This document shows positions 25,394 to 33,433 of a DNA stretch of 64,000 nucleotides, one piece after another. A program made the position numbers and the translations under genes. Numbering within the stretch: the stretch's first letter is position 1; the number at the start of each line of letters is the position of its first letter. A model generated the notes under the pieces. The model worked only from the letters and a program-made list of their open reading frames with translations, did not search any database and was not told the DNA's origin. The DNA comes from an uncultured Lachnospiraceae bacterium (GTDB taxonomy: Bacteria > Bacillota > Clostridia > Lachnospirales > Lachnospiraceae), in contig CAJTUB010000007.1 of NCBI GenBank assembly GCA_910579465.1, positions 1 through 64,000 on the forward strand. Direction: 5' to 3'.

Positions 25394-25933
25394 ATGGAAA
25401 AAATAAAACGACAGGAGCGGACGCTTATGTGCAAGGGAACCTGGATTTCCCTGTACCGGGACACGATGTCTTTTGCAAACGGCAATACGGCTTACTGGGA
25501 TTTTATTGCCCATAACGGAGCCGCCGCGATGGTAGCGGAAGACGCAGACGGCAGCATTGTGATGATACGGCAGTGGCGTCCCGGCGCAGAGGCGGAGATT
25601 TTAGAGCTGCCGGCAGGCGGCATCAATCCGGGAGAGAAGCCGGAGGCTGCGGCAGTCCGGGAGCTTAAGGAGGAAACCGGCGCGCTTTGCGGGAAAGCAG
25701 AGCCTCTTTTGGTGATTCAGCCGTCTCCTGCGTATAATAACGAGAGGGTCAGTATTTTTTACTGTACGATTACAGGCTATGCCAACATAGAATTGGATGA
25801 GAATGAATACATTACGATAGAGCGTTTTTCCTTGGAGGAACTGGTCCGTATGGTGATGGAAGGAAAAATCACGGACGGCAAAACGGTTGCCGGGATTTTT
25901 GCCTATCAGGAGCTGAAAAGGAAGCCGCAATAA
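25394..25933 (+). CDS. NUDIX hydrolase, ADP-ribose pyrophosphatase type
   Basis: 179 residues, cytoplasmic. The NUDIX box is complete: GGINPGEKPEAAAVRELKEETG. The N-terminal strand-rich part and the motif VIQPSPAYNNERVSIFYC resemble NudF/YqkG enzymes, which hydrolyse ADP-ribose. AGAGGAG precedes the ATG. Immediately followed by an XerD-like gene, an order also found near nudF-xerD in Bacilli, so the neighbourhood supports the assignment. Confidence 0.9.
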   Translation: MEKIKRQERTLMCKGTWISLYRDTMSFANGNTAYWDFIAHNGAAAMVAEDADGSIVMIRQWRPGAEAEILELPAGGINPGEKPEAAAVRELKEETGALCGKAEPLLVIQPSPAYNNERVSIFYCTITGYANIELDENEYITIERFSLEELVRMVMEGKITDGKTVAGIFAYQELKRKPQ

Positions 25934-25955
25934 AAGAACGAAAGGGGATGCATGT

Positions 25956-26837
25956 ATGGAAACCATAATTGACGAGTTTTGCAATTACCGCAGGGAAAAA
26001 AAGCAGGTTTCGGAAAATACGCTGTTAGCGTACCGTTCGGATTTGCAGCGGCTTGTTTCCTACATGCGTGAAAACGGAATCCCGTCTTTTGCGCAGGTGA
26101 CGGAAACGCAGTTAAATTCCTTTATTCTGCAGACAGAACGCAGAGGTTTAAAGGCGGCTTCTGTTGTACGCCTGGTATCGAGCATCCATACCTTTTTTGA
26201 CTATCTGGCAAAGCGCGGCTATATTAAGGAAGACCCGGCGGAGCGTCTGAAGGCGCCGAAGGCAGAGCAGGCGGTACAGGAGATTATTTCGGTGGAAGAG
26301 CTGGAGCGCCTGTTTGAGATGCCGGATTTGTCCGGGCCGAAGGGGATGCGTGACCGTGCGATGCTGGAGGTTTTGTATGCAACCGGAATCCGGCTGAATT
26401 CTCTTTTAAAGCTTACGATGTCGCAGCTGCAGCTTCAGTACCGGCTCCTTTGCGTCCGGGAACAGGGGGAGGAGCGGGTGCTTCCTTTAGGGAAGACCGC
26501 CTGCGAAAGACTGGAAGCATATCTGAAGGATGCGAGACCGGTGCTTGCCGTGCCGGACTCCGACCCGGAGCTTGTTTTTTATAACAGGGCGGGAGGAATG
26601 ATGACCAGACAGGGATTTTTCAAGCGGATTACCATGTATGCCGAAAAAGCGGGACTCCCGAACATTACGCCCCGCGTTCTGCGCAATTCCATGATTACGC
26701 ATTTAATGAGCAACGGGGCGTCCTATGCGGGAGTCCATCAGTTACTTGGCACGAAGCGCCTGTCTGCGGCAATGAACTACCAGAAGCAGACGCAGAGTAT
26801 ACCGGAGCTGTACCGGCAGGCACATCCGAGAGCATGA
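25956..26837 (+). CDS. XerD-like tyrosine recombinase with altered catalytic residues
   Basis: 293 residues: an N-terminal SAM-like core-binding domain (TLLAYRSDLQRLVSYM) and a C-terminal tyrosine-recombinase domain. The first Arg (ATGIRLNSLLKL) and the nucleophile Tyr (AMNYQKQ) are present. The HxxR box reads RVLR, so His is replaced by Arg. The following LLGH is LLGT, so the second His/Trp position is Thr, and LRHS is LRNS. Its chromosomal setting next to the NUDIX gene resembles the housekeeping xerD locus. Either an inactive paralogue or a recombinase with unusual chemistry; the true XerD may lie elsewhere. Confidence 0.82.
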   Translation: METIIDEFCNYRREKKQVSENTLLAYRSDLQRLVSYMRENGIPSFAQVTETQLNSFILQTERRGLKAASVVRLVSSIHTFFDYLAKRGYIKEDPAERLKAPKAEQAVQEIISVEELERLFEMPDLSGPKGMRDRAMLEVLYATGIRLNSLLKLTMSQLQLQYRLLCVREQGEERVLPLGKTACERLEAYLKDARPVLAVPDSDPELVFYNRAGGMMTRQGFFKRITMYAEKAGLPNITPRVLRNSMITHLMSNGASYAGVHQLLGTKRLSAAMNYQKQTQSIPELYRQAHPRA

Positions 26838-26847
26838 TGCCTTGCGG

Positions 26848-27879
26848 CTATACCCGTCCGGCAATCTCATAGAGCAGTTGCTCTGTATCGTTCCAGCCGA
26901 GACACGGGTCAGTAATGGATTTGCCGTAAATATGCTCGCCGATTTTCTGGCAGCCCTCTTCAATATAGCTTTCAATCATAACGCCCTTGACAAAGGCGGC
27001 AATGTCCGGATTTACCTTCCGGCTGTGCAGAATCTCGGAGACAATGCGCGGCTGCTCCGCAAACTGCTTATTGGAATTGTTGTGGTTTGCGTCTACGATA
27101 ACCGCAGGATTTTTTAAATGCGGGCGCTCCGCATACATCGAAAGAAGACGGATTAAGTCCTCATAATGATAATTCGGAAGGCTCTGCCCGTGCTTGTTTA
27201 CGGCGCCGCGTAAAATCGTGTGCGCGTACGGGTTGCCGGTTGTTTCCACCTCCCACTGGCGGAAGAGGAAGGTATGGGCATGCTGTGCCGCGGTAACGGA
27301 GTTCAACATCACCGAGAAGTCGCCGCTGGTCGGGTTTTTCATTCCTGCCGGGACGTCCATGCCGCTGATGGTAAGACGGTGCTGCTGGTCCTCTACGGAG
27401 CGTGCGCCGACGGCAACGTAGGAGAGAAGGTCGTCCAGATACGGCCAGTTTTCCGGATAGAGCATTTCATCTGCCGGGGTCAGATGGGTCTGCTCGATGG
27501 CATGCAGATGCATTTTCCGCACCGCAATCAGCCCCTCCTGCATATCCGGCGCCTTTTCCGGATTCGGCTGGTGGGCAATCCCCTTATAGCCCTCGCCGGT
27601 GGTACGCGGCTTGTTGGTATAGATACGCGGTACTAAAAAAAGCTTATCCGCTACCTTTTCCTGAACATTTGCAAGGCGGCTGATATAGTCTAACACCGCA
27701 GGTTCGTTATCGGCGGAGCATGGTCCCACGATAACCATAAATTTATCGGACTCTCCCGCAATAATCCGTTTCATCTCGGCATCGCGGTCAGCCTTTGCTT
27801 TTGCCGCCTCTTTGGAAAGCGGATACAAGTCTTTTAATTCTTCCGGTGAAATCACCTCTCTGATACGTGTAAAGCTCAT
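26848..27879 (-). CDS. aroF: 3-deoxy-7-phosphoheptulonate synthase (class I)
   Basis: First enzyme of the shikimate pathway, condensing PEP with erythrose-4-phosphate. Type I alpha, AroF/G/H-like, 343 residues. Key segments: VIVGPCSADNEPAVLDY, VPRIYTNKPRTTGEGYKG, VGARSVEDQQHR, KNPTSGDF, VIVDANHNNSNKQ and MIESYIEEG. ATG at 27879 is chosen because AAAGGATTG precedes it; the frame is open further but without similarity. It converges with the XerD-like gene with only ten bases between stops. Own strong promoter and a hairpin in the leader. Confidence 0.96.
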   Translation of the reverse strand: MSFTRIREVISPEELKDLYPLSKEAAKAKADRDAEMKRIIAGESDKFMVIVGPCSADNEPAVLDYISRLANVQEKVADKLFLVPRIYTNKPRTTGEGYKGIAHQPNPEKAPDMQEGLIAVRKMHLHAIEQTHLTPADEMLYPENWPYLDDLLSYVAVGARSVEDQQHRLTISGMDVPAGMKNPTSGDFSVMLNSVTAAQHAHTFLFRQWEVETTGNPYAHTILRGAVNKHGQSLPNYHYEDLIRLLSMYAERPHLKNPAVIVDANHNNSNKQFAEQPRIVSEILHSRKVNPDIAAFVKGVMIESYIEEGCQKIGEHIYGKSITDPCLGWNDTEQLLYEIAGRV

Positions 27880-27893
27880 ATACAATCCTTTCC

Positions 27894-27960
27894 GGACATC
27901 CCAAAGGGATTGTCCTTTGCATTCAAAGAACATTATAGAACTTGTGCGGGGGAGTGTCAA
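27894..27960 (-). promoter_or_regulatory. aroF promoter and leader hairpin
   Basis: Minus strand: TTGACA (27955-27960), 17-bp spacer, TATAAT (27932-27937). The leader then holds a stable hairpin at 27894-27915 (GGACA-ATCCC, loop TTT, GGGAT-GTCC) ending four bases before the ribosome binding site GGAAAGG. The hairpin could affect translation, but no repressor site is recognisable. Confidence 0.8.
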
Positions 27961-27970
27961 TACTCGCTTC

Positions 27971-28222
27971 CTTAAGTTTCCGCATTTTACATAATCTTTT
28001 GTGTTCTGCAGGCTGTGCAGCAGCTTAGTTTTGCATGCGCAACACTGCACTGGACTTCCTCCAAGAGCTGTTAAGCCGCTCGGTAGCGTCCTCGCGCCTA
28101 ATCAGCTCTATGAGGTGATTCCGGTTCCGTTAAGGAGGCGGTCCTTCGGACAAATGCAAAAATAAGATACCGTACAATCCATGGAACTTCTTAAAGCGGT
28201 TTAAAAAATGCGAAAACTCAAG
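27971..28222. repeat. inverted-repeat element, copy B
   Basis: 252 bp, non-coding. Ends are CTTAAGTTTCCGCATTTT (27971-27988) and AAAAATGCGAAAACTCAAG (28204-28222). The core GGACTTCCTCCAAGAG followed by AAGCCGCTCGGTAGCG matches the minus strand of copy A. The right 80 bp match the repeat after the serpin-tail remnant at 48414-48492. With the aroF leader it fills the gap 27880-28340, which has no gene. Confidence 0.8.
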
Positions 28223-28236
28223 AAGGGAAGTGCAGG

Positions 28237-28265
28237 TTGAAATTTCCGGGGAAATTAAATATAAT
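28237..28265 (+). promoter_or_regulatory. pyrimidine-nucleoside phosphorylase promoter
   Basis: TTGAAA (28237-28242), 17-bp spacer, TATAAT (28260-28265). A leader of about 70 bases follows. Confidence 0.8.
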
Positions 28266-28343
28266 AAAGACAAGAGAAAGATGGTGCCACTATGAAAGGA
28301 AAGGAAGTGAAGAGCCGGGACAGAGTCTGCCCGGCGGTAAATG

Positions 28344-29654
28344 ATGCGGATGTACGATTTGATTATGAAAAAGAAGCACGGGCTTGCCCTGTCGGATGAG
28401 GAAATCCGTTTTTTGGTCGCAGGCTATACAAACGGCGAGATTCCGGATTATCAGATGTCTGCGTTTTTAATGGCGGTCTGCTTTTGCGGAATGGACGAAA
28501 AGGAGACGCTTTCGCTTACGATGGCGATGGCAGAGAGCGGGGAGATGCTGGATTTGTCGGCAATCCACGGAAAGACTGCCGACAAGCACAGTACCGGCGG
28601 CGTGGGGGACAAGACCTCGCTGGTTCTCGGACCGATGGTGGCGTCCCTCGGCGTCCCGGTGGCAAAGATGTCCGGCAGGGGACTCGGTCATACCGGAGGC
28701 ACGATTGACAAGCTGGAGAGCTTTCCGGGCTTTTCCGTTTCCATATCGAATGAGCAGTTTATTTCCAACGTGAACCGGATGAAGCTTGCTATTATCGGGC
28801 AGACGGCGGAGCTCGCCCCGGCGGATAAGAAGCTTTATGCGCTACGCGACGTGACCGCGACGGTTGACGAGCTTTCCCTGATTGCTGCAAGCATTATGAG
28901 CAAGAAGCTGGCGGCAGGCTCGGATGTCATTGTGCTGGACGTAAAGGCAGGGAGCGGCGCGTTTATGAAGACCTATGAGGATGCAAGGCGGCTGGCGGAA
29001 CGGATGGTGGACATCGGGAACGGCGCCGGGCGGAAGACCTATGCCGTGATTTCCGATATGAACCAGCCGCTCGGGCTTGCGGTCGGCAATATTCTCGAGG
29101 TTAAGGAGGCAATCGCGGCGTTAAACGGCAGGGCGCCAGAGGATGTAAACGAAGCCTGCATGACGCTTGCCTCCTATATGCTGCTTGGCACAGGGCGTGT
29201 TAAGGAGCTTCCGGAGGCGGAGGAGCTTTTGCGTAAGAGTATCGAAACCGGAGCGGCACTAAATAAGTTTGCAGAGTTTATCAAGGCGCAGGGAGGCGAC
29301 GAGCGCTATGTATACGAGCCGGACCGCTTCCCGGAGGCGGCGTATTCCTGTGAGCTCACGGCGGAGACGGACGGCTATGTGTCGGAGATGCTTACCGAGG
29401 AAATCGGTCTTGCCTCGTTTATGCTCGGCGGCGGACGGGAGACGAAGGAGAGTGAAATCGACCTGACCGCCGGTATCGTATTCCGGAAGAAAACCGGGGC
29501 AAGGGTTTCTTCCGGGGACACGCTTGCCGTGCTGTATTCGGGCGATGCCGGAAAGCTTAAGGCAGGAGCCGCGCGGCTAAAAGGCGCAGTCCGTATCAGT
29601 ACGGAAGCCTGCGCGCCGTTGCCGCATATTTTAGGTGTGGTAGATAAGTCATAG
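28344..29654 (+). CDS. pdp: pyrimidine-nucleoside phosphorylase
   Basis: Salvage enzyme that splits uridine, thymidine and deoxyuridine with phosphate. 436 residues. The family signature SGRGLGHTGGTIDKLESFPGF and the N-terminal MRMYDLI with KKKHG are clear, as is HSTGGVGDKTSLVLGP for phosphate and SDMNQPLG further on. K-x-S-T-G-type residues are intact. ATG 28344 is favoured over 28341; the ribosome binding site is weak. An overlapping short frame from 28292 is not credited. Followed by a D-Ala-D-Ala carboxypeptidase. Confidence 0.95.
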   Translation: MRMYDLIMKKKHGLALSDEEIRFLVAGYTNGEIPDYQMSAFLMAVCFCGMDEKETLSLTMAMAESGEMLDLSAIHGKTADKHSTGGVGDKTSLVLGPMVASLGVPVAKMSGRGLGHTGGTIDKLESFPGFSVSISNEQFISNVNRMKLAIIGQTAELAPADKKLYALRDVTATVDELSLIAASIMSKKLAAGSDVIVLDVKAGSGAFMKTYEDARRLAERMVDIGNGAGRKTYAVISDMNQPLGLAVGNILEVKEAIAALNGRAPEDVNEACMTLASYMLLGTGRVKELPEAEELLRKSIETGAALNKFAEFIKAQGGDERYVYEPDRFPEAAYSCELTAETDGYVSEMLTEEIGLASFMLGGGRETKESEIDLTAGIVFRKKTGARVSSGDTLAVLYSGDAGKLKAGAARLKGAVRISTEACAPLPHILGVVDKS

Positions 29655-29707
29655 TTTTAAAACAGGTGAATATGCTGTTATAAAACATGCTATTCCGGAG
29701 AAACCAT

Positions 29708-31081
29708 ATGAAAGAGCGATTCTTCGCAAAACGAAAGAAAACGGGAAGAGGGATACCGGTATACCGTGCGGCGGCCGGGGCGCTTGCCGTTTTCCTTTTT
29801 GCAGAGGCAGTCCTGCTTTCTGCATTCCGTCCGTATACCGCACTTGCAGAGGAGATTTCCGTAAGCTCGGAGTCCGTTATCTTAATGGAAATCGAGAGCG
29901 GCGCAGTCATTGCAGAAAAAAACGCAGATATGTCACGTCCGATTGCCAGCGTAACGAAAATTATGACGCTGCTTTTAATTTTTGAAGCGTTAGATTCCGG
30001 GAAAATCAAGCTGACCGATTCCGTGACCGTGAGCGAGCATGCGGCGTCGATGGGAGGCTCCCAGGTATATCTGGAGCCTTACGAAACACAGGACGTGGAT
30101 ACCATGATAAAGTGTATCAGCATTGCCAGTGCAAATGACGCCAGTGTTGCGATGGCAGAGCATCTTGCAGGCTCAGAGACTGCGTTTGTGGAGATGATGA
30201 ACAAGCGTGCCGCGGAGCTCGGCATGAAAAACACGACTTTTTTAAACTGCTGCGGTCTGGATGTGGACGGCCATGTCTCCAGTGCAAGGGATGTTGCGCT
30301 GATGTCCCGCGAGCTGATGAAGCACCATCCTTCGGTAACAAAGTATACGACGACCTGGATGGATACGATTATACATACAACCAAGCGCGGTTCGAGTGAG
30401 TTCGGGCTTTCCAACACGAATAAGCTGATTAAACAGTACAGCGGGATTACCGGGCTGAAGACAGGCTCGACGGACGCTGCCAAATACTGCCTGTCCGCGA
30501 CGGCAGAGCGGAACGGGATTAAGCTTGTCGCGGTTGTGCTTGCTGCGCCGGATACCAAGACCAGATTCCGTGAGGCGGCAGCGCTGTTGGATTACGGCTT
30601 TGCAAAATGCACGGTATACCATGACGACGGGGCAGACTTTTCGCCGACGGAGATTAAGGTAGCACAGGGACAGAAAGAAACGGTGCCGGTGCGCTTACAG
30701 GAGCCGTTTTATCATGTCTTTACCGGCGGGGAGGACCTGAGTGCCGTGGAACGGAGCGCCGAGTTTATCAAGGGTATCAAGGCGCCGTTAAAGGCGGGAG
30801 ACGTCGTAGGGGAATACTGCTACCGCTTAAACGGGAAAAAGCTTGGCAGTGTGCCGATTGTCTGTACGGAGGATGTAGAAAAGGTTACGTTTTTCTCAAG
30901 CCTCCTGCGCTGTAAGGACCTGTTCTTCCGTGATGACGGAAACGGCTTCCGGACGCCGGAGACGGAGGAGAAGGGCGGACAGGAGCAGGGAAAGGAGCCG
31001 GAACAGCAGAAGGAGCCGGACGGGAAAAAAGCAGATGAAAAAAAGGCGGACGGGACAGAATCAAAGCAGAACGGGGATTGA
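29708..31081 (+). CDS. D-alanyl-D-alanine carboxypeptidase (DacF-like) 1
   Basis: Secreted or membrane-bound low-molecular-weight penicillin-binding protein trimming cell-wall stem peptides. Signal segment near residues 20-45 (AGALAVFLFAEAVLLSAFRPYTALAEE). Active-site boxes: SVTK (ser/lys), SAND (SxN) and KTGST. The C-terminal domain is followed by a long hydrophilic tail of Lys, Glu and Gln instead of the usual amphipathic membrane helix. About 457 residues from ATG 29708. A second, related enzyme lies 2.4 kb downstream. Confidence 0.93.
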   Translation: MKERFFAKRKKTGRGIPVYRAAAGALAVFLFAEAVLLSAFRPYTALAEEISVSSESVILMEIESGAVIAEKNADMSRPIASVTKIMTLLLIFEALDSGKIKLTDSVTVSEHAASMGGSQVYLEPYETQDVDTMIKCISIASANDASVAMAEHLAGSETAFVEMMNKRAAELGMKNTTFLNCCGLDVDGHVSSARDVALMSRELMKHHPSVTKYTTTWMDTIIHTTKRGSSEFGLSNTNKLIKQYSGITGLKTGSTDAAKYCLSATAERNGIKLVAVVLAAPDTKTRFREAAALLDYGFAKCTVYHDDGADFSPTEIKVAQGQKETVPVRLQEPFYHVFTGGEDLSAVERSAEFIKGIKAPLKAGDVVGEYCYRLNGKKLGSVPIVCTEDVEKVTFFSSLLRCKDLFFRDDGNGFRTPETEEKGGQEQGKEPEQQKEPDGKKADEKKADGTESKQNGD

Positions 31082-31151
31082 CAGCAGAACGAAAACAAAG
31101 TATGATGATAAAGGTAATGACAGAAAAAGTACGGCAAAAGAGGTGATGCGG

Positions 31152-32006
31152 ATGAAGATAAGCAGTAAGGTAGTGTCAGGGCTGGCGGCTTCTGCCTGTT
31201 TGGCGGCGGTATATGAATGCTTCGAGCACGGTGTACCGGTGCGGCGGGACTACGAGGTCACGGTGCCGGAGGAGCTTTCGGGACTGCGGTTCCTGCTTCT
31301 TTCTGATTTGCACTGCAATCCGTTCATCTGCAGCAATGAGAGGGTATTCCGGAGGCTTGCGGGAGAACGCCCGGACGTGATTCTGCTGGCGGGAGATATG
31401 ATAAGCAAGTACGGGAAAAGGGGCAACGACCGTGTACCGGCTTTTTTAAAGCGGCTGCGGAGTATCGCGCCGGTCGTATATTCGCTCGGGAATCACGAGG
31501 AGATATTGCGTGCAGGATTTCCGGAGCAGTATAATGCTTATGCGGAAGAAATCAGGGAAGCCGGGATTCTGTTTCCCGATAACGAGGTCGTTTCCCTTGT
31601 TCTACAGGGGAAGAATGTCGATTTTGCAGGTCTGACATTGAAGCCGGAGTATCTGTGCAAAAGGGTACGGCGGAGGCTGCCCGGGGAAGCGTTCCGGGAG
31701 CTCGGGCTCAGAAGACCGGAGCAGACCGTGCTTCTGGCGCATATCCCGGACTTCTTTCCGGACTATGCAGGGCATGCCGCCCTTACGGTATCCGGGCACA
31801 ATCACGGCGGGATTATCCGGCTGCCCTTTGTCGGGGGGATTATTTCACCGCAGCTTTATTTTCCGGACTACACGAGGGGTTGTTATCAGATTAATAATTC
31901 GACACTTGTCGTAAGTGCGGGAATCGGCTCGCATTTTCTGCCGGCACGCCTGTTTAACCGGATTGAATACTGTGTGATTACTACGAAATCGAGGAACCCG
32001 CTATGA
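31152..32006 (+). CDS. metallophosphoesterase, YkuE/YaeI type
   Basis: Calcineurin-like phosphoesterase, 284 residues, with an N-terminal hydrophobic stretch (VSGLAASACLAAVYECF) that probably anchors it. Metal-binding motifs in order: LLLSDLHCN, LLAGDMIS, SLGNHEE and SGHNHGGIIRLP. ATG 31152 is preferred (AGAGGTG eight bases upstream); the long frame before it overlaps the carboxypeptidase in another frame and is very Arg-rich. Its stop overlaps scpA by four bases, so it is coupled to the condensin genes. Substrate is unknown; relatives act on lipid or nucleotide phosphates. Confidence 0.9.
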   Translation: MKISSKVVSGLAASACLAAVYECFEHGVPVRRDYEVTVPEELSGLRFLLLSDLHCNPFICSNERVFRRLAGERPDVILLAGDMISKYGKRGNDRVPAFLKRLRSIAPVVYSLGNHEEILRAGFPEQYNAYAEEIREAGILFPDNEVVSLVLQGKNVDFAGLTLKPEYLCKRVRRRLPGEAFRELGLRRPEQTVLLAHIPDFFPDYAGHAALTVSGHNHGGIIRLPFVGGIISPQLYFPDYTRGCYQINNSTLVVSAGIGSHFLPARLFNRIEYCVITTKSRNPL

Positions 32007-32782
32007 GTCTGTCCGTTACGTTAGAAAAGTTCGAGGGGCCGCTGGATTTGCTGTTGCACCTTATTGAGAAAAATAAAATTAACATCTATGATATTCCGAT
32101 TGCGGAGATTACGGAGCAGTATATGGACTATATCCGCCAGATGAAAGAGCAGGACATGGAGGTTATGAGCGAGTTTCTGGTGATGGCGGCAACCCTGCTT
32201 AACATCAAGTCAAAGATGCTTCTGCCGCAGGAGGAGCCAGAGACGGAGGAGGCGGCGGCAGACCCGCGGTTAGAGTTAGTCGAACGGCTGTTAGAGTATA
32301 AGATGTATAAATACGCCTCCTTGGAGCTTTCCGACCGTCAGCTTGACGCGGGAAGGGTGCTTTTTAAGGCAGGCACGCTGCCGCCGGAGATTGCGGAGTA
32401 TAAGGAGCCGGTCGATACGAAGGAGCTGTTGTCCGACCTGACGCTCCAGAAGCTCCATTCGATTTTTGAGTCGGTGATGAAAAAGCAGGAGGATAAAATC
32501 GACCCGGTGCGGAGCCGGTTTGGCAGGATTGAGCGGGAAGAGGTCAGTATGTCCGGGAAAATGCATGAGATTCAGGAATACGCGCTGCGCGAGCGCCGTT
32601 TTCCGTTCCGGGCGCTTTTACTGAAGCAGCATGACAAGATGGATGTTGTCGTAACTTTTTTATGTATACTTGAGCTGATGAAGCTCGGAAGAATGCATGT
32701 AGTACAGGAAGAAATTTTTGACGATATTGAAATCGAGTATCTTGCAGACGATATTATCGATTTTGAGGATTCGGATTTTTAA
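32003..32782 (+). CDS. scpA: segregation and condensation protein A
   Basis: Kleisin subunit of the SMC-ScpAB complex, which organises and segregates the chromosome. 259 residues. N-terminal LEKFEGPLDLLLHLIEKNKINIYDIPIAEITEQYMDYI is the standard opening, followed by the helical LVMAATLLNIKSKMLLP. The C-terminal winged helix (VVTFLCILELMKLGRMHVVQEEIFDDIEI) contacts SMC. The start is in the stop of the phosphoesterase (ATGA overlap). scpB follows after 15 bases. Confidence 0.97.
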   Translation: MSLSVTLEKFEGPLDLLLHLIEKNKINIYDIPIAEITEQYMDYIRQMKEQDMEVMSEFLVMAATLLNIKSKMLLPQEEPETEEAAADPRLELVERLLEYKMYKYASLELSDRQLDAGRVLFKAGTLPPEIAEYKEPVDTKELLSDLTLQKLHSIFESVMKKQEDKIDPVRSRFGRIEREEVSMSGKMHEIQEYALRERRFPFRALLLKQHDKMDVVVTFLCILELMKLGRMHVVQEEIFDDIEIEYLADDIIDFEDSDF

Positions 32783-32797
32783 GCCGGAGGAGAAGCA

Positions 32798-33367
32798 ATG
32801 GAGCTACAGGAGTTAGAAGCACAGCTGGAGGCAATTTTATTTACGCTTGGCGAGGCAGTCGAGGCAGACCGCCTTGCGGCGGCATTGGAGCATGATGTGG
32901 ATACGGTGCGTAGGGTGCTCCGGAATATGATGGACCGTTACGAGGCGGACGACCGCGGAATCCAGATTATCGAGCTGGACGGTTCGTTCCAGATGTGTAC
33001 AAAGGCGTCTATGTACGAGTCCATTATTAAGATTGCGCATGTCCCGAAGAAGCATGTTCTGACGGAGGTATTGTTAGAGACACTTTCGATTGTCGCCTAT
33101 AAGCAGCCGATTACGAGGCAGGAAATTGAGGCAATCCGCGGTGTTTCCTGCGACCATGCGGTCAATAAGCTGGTAGAGTATAATTTGATTCAGGAGGTGG
33201 GGCGTATGGAGGCGCCGGGACGCCCGATTCTGTTCGGGACGACGGAGGAGTTTCTGCGGAGCTTCGGTCTGGTTTCTCTGGATGACCTGCCGGTCATCAA
33301 TCCGGAAAAGGTAGAGGATTTTAAGCTGGAGGCAGAGGAGGAAATGCAGCTCTCCCTTCAAATTTAG
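32798..33367 (+). CDS. scpB: segregation and condensation protein B
   Basis: Winged-helix dimer that binds ScpA and completes the SMC-ScpAB condensin. 189 residues with the expected two winged helices. The conserved LSIVAYKQPITRQEIEAIRGVSCDHAVNKLVEYNLI and GRPILFGTTEEFLRSFGL are present. GGAGGAG upstream. Followed by a D-Ala-D-Ala carboxypeptidase, an arrangement common in Clostridia. Confidence 0.97.
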   Translation: MELQELEAQLEAILFTLGEAVEADRLAAALEHDVDTVRRVLRNMMDRYEADDRGIQIIELDGSFQMCTKASMYESIIKIAHVPKKHVLTEVLLETLSIVAYKQPITRQEIEAIRGVSCDHAVNKLVEYNLIQEVGRMEAPGRPILFGTTEEFLRSFGLVSLDDLPVINPEKVEDFKLEAEEEMQLSLQI

Positions 33368-33433
33368 TCCTTTTAGTCCTATTTGCCGCGGGCACGGCAT
33401 ATTCTTTCTTGAGAATGCTTTGCGGTGGCGGCC

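Noticed and set aside
28292..28396. Short frame (34 codons) before and over the start of the nucleoside phosphorylase gene
   Set aside because: Runs into the pdp gene out of frame, and nothing supports translation beyond an A/G-rich leader; could at most be a leader peptide.
30930..31151. Arg-rich N-terminal extension of the phosphoesterase frame
   Set aside because: It overlaps the carboxypeptidase gene in another frame; the Arg run is the shifted reading of its Lys/Glu codons. AGAGGTG supports 31152.
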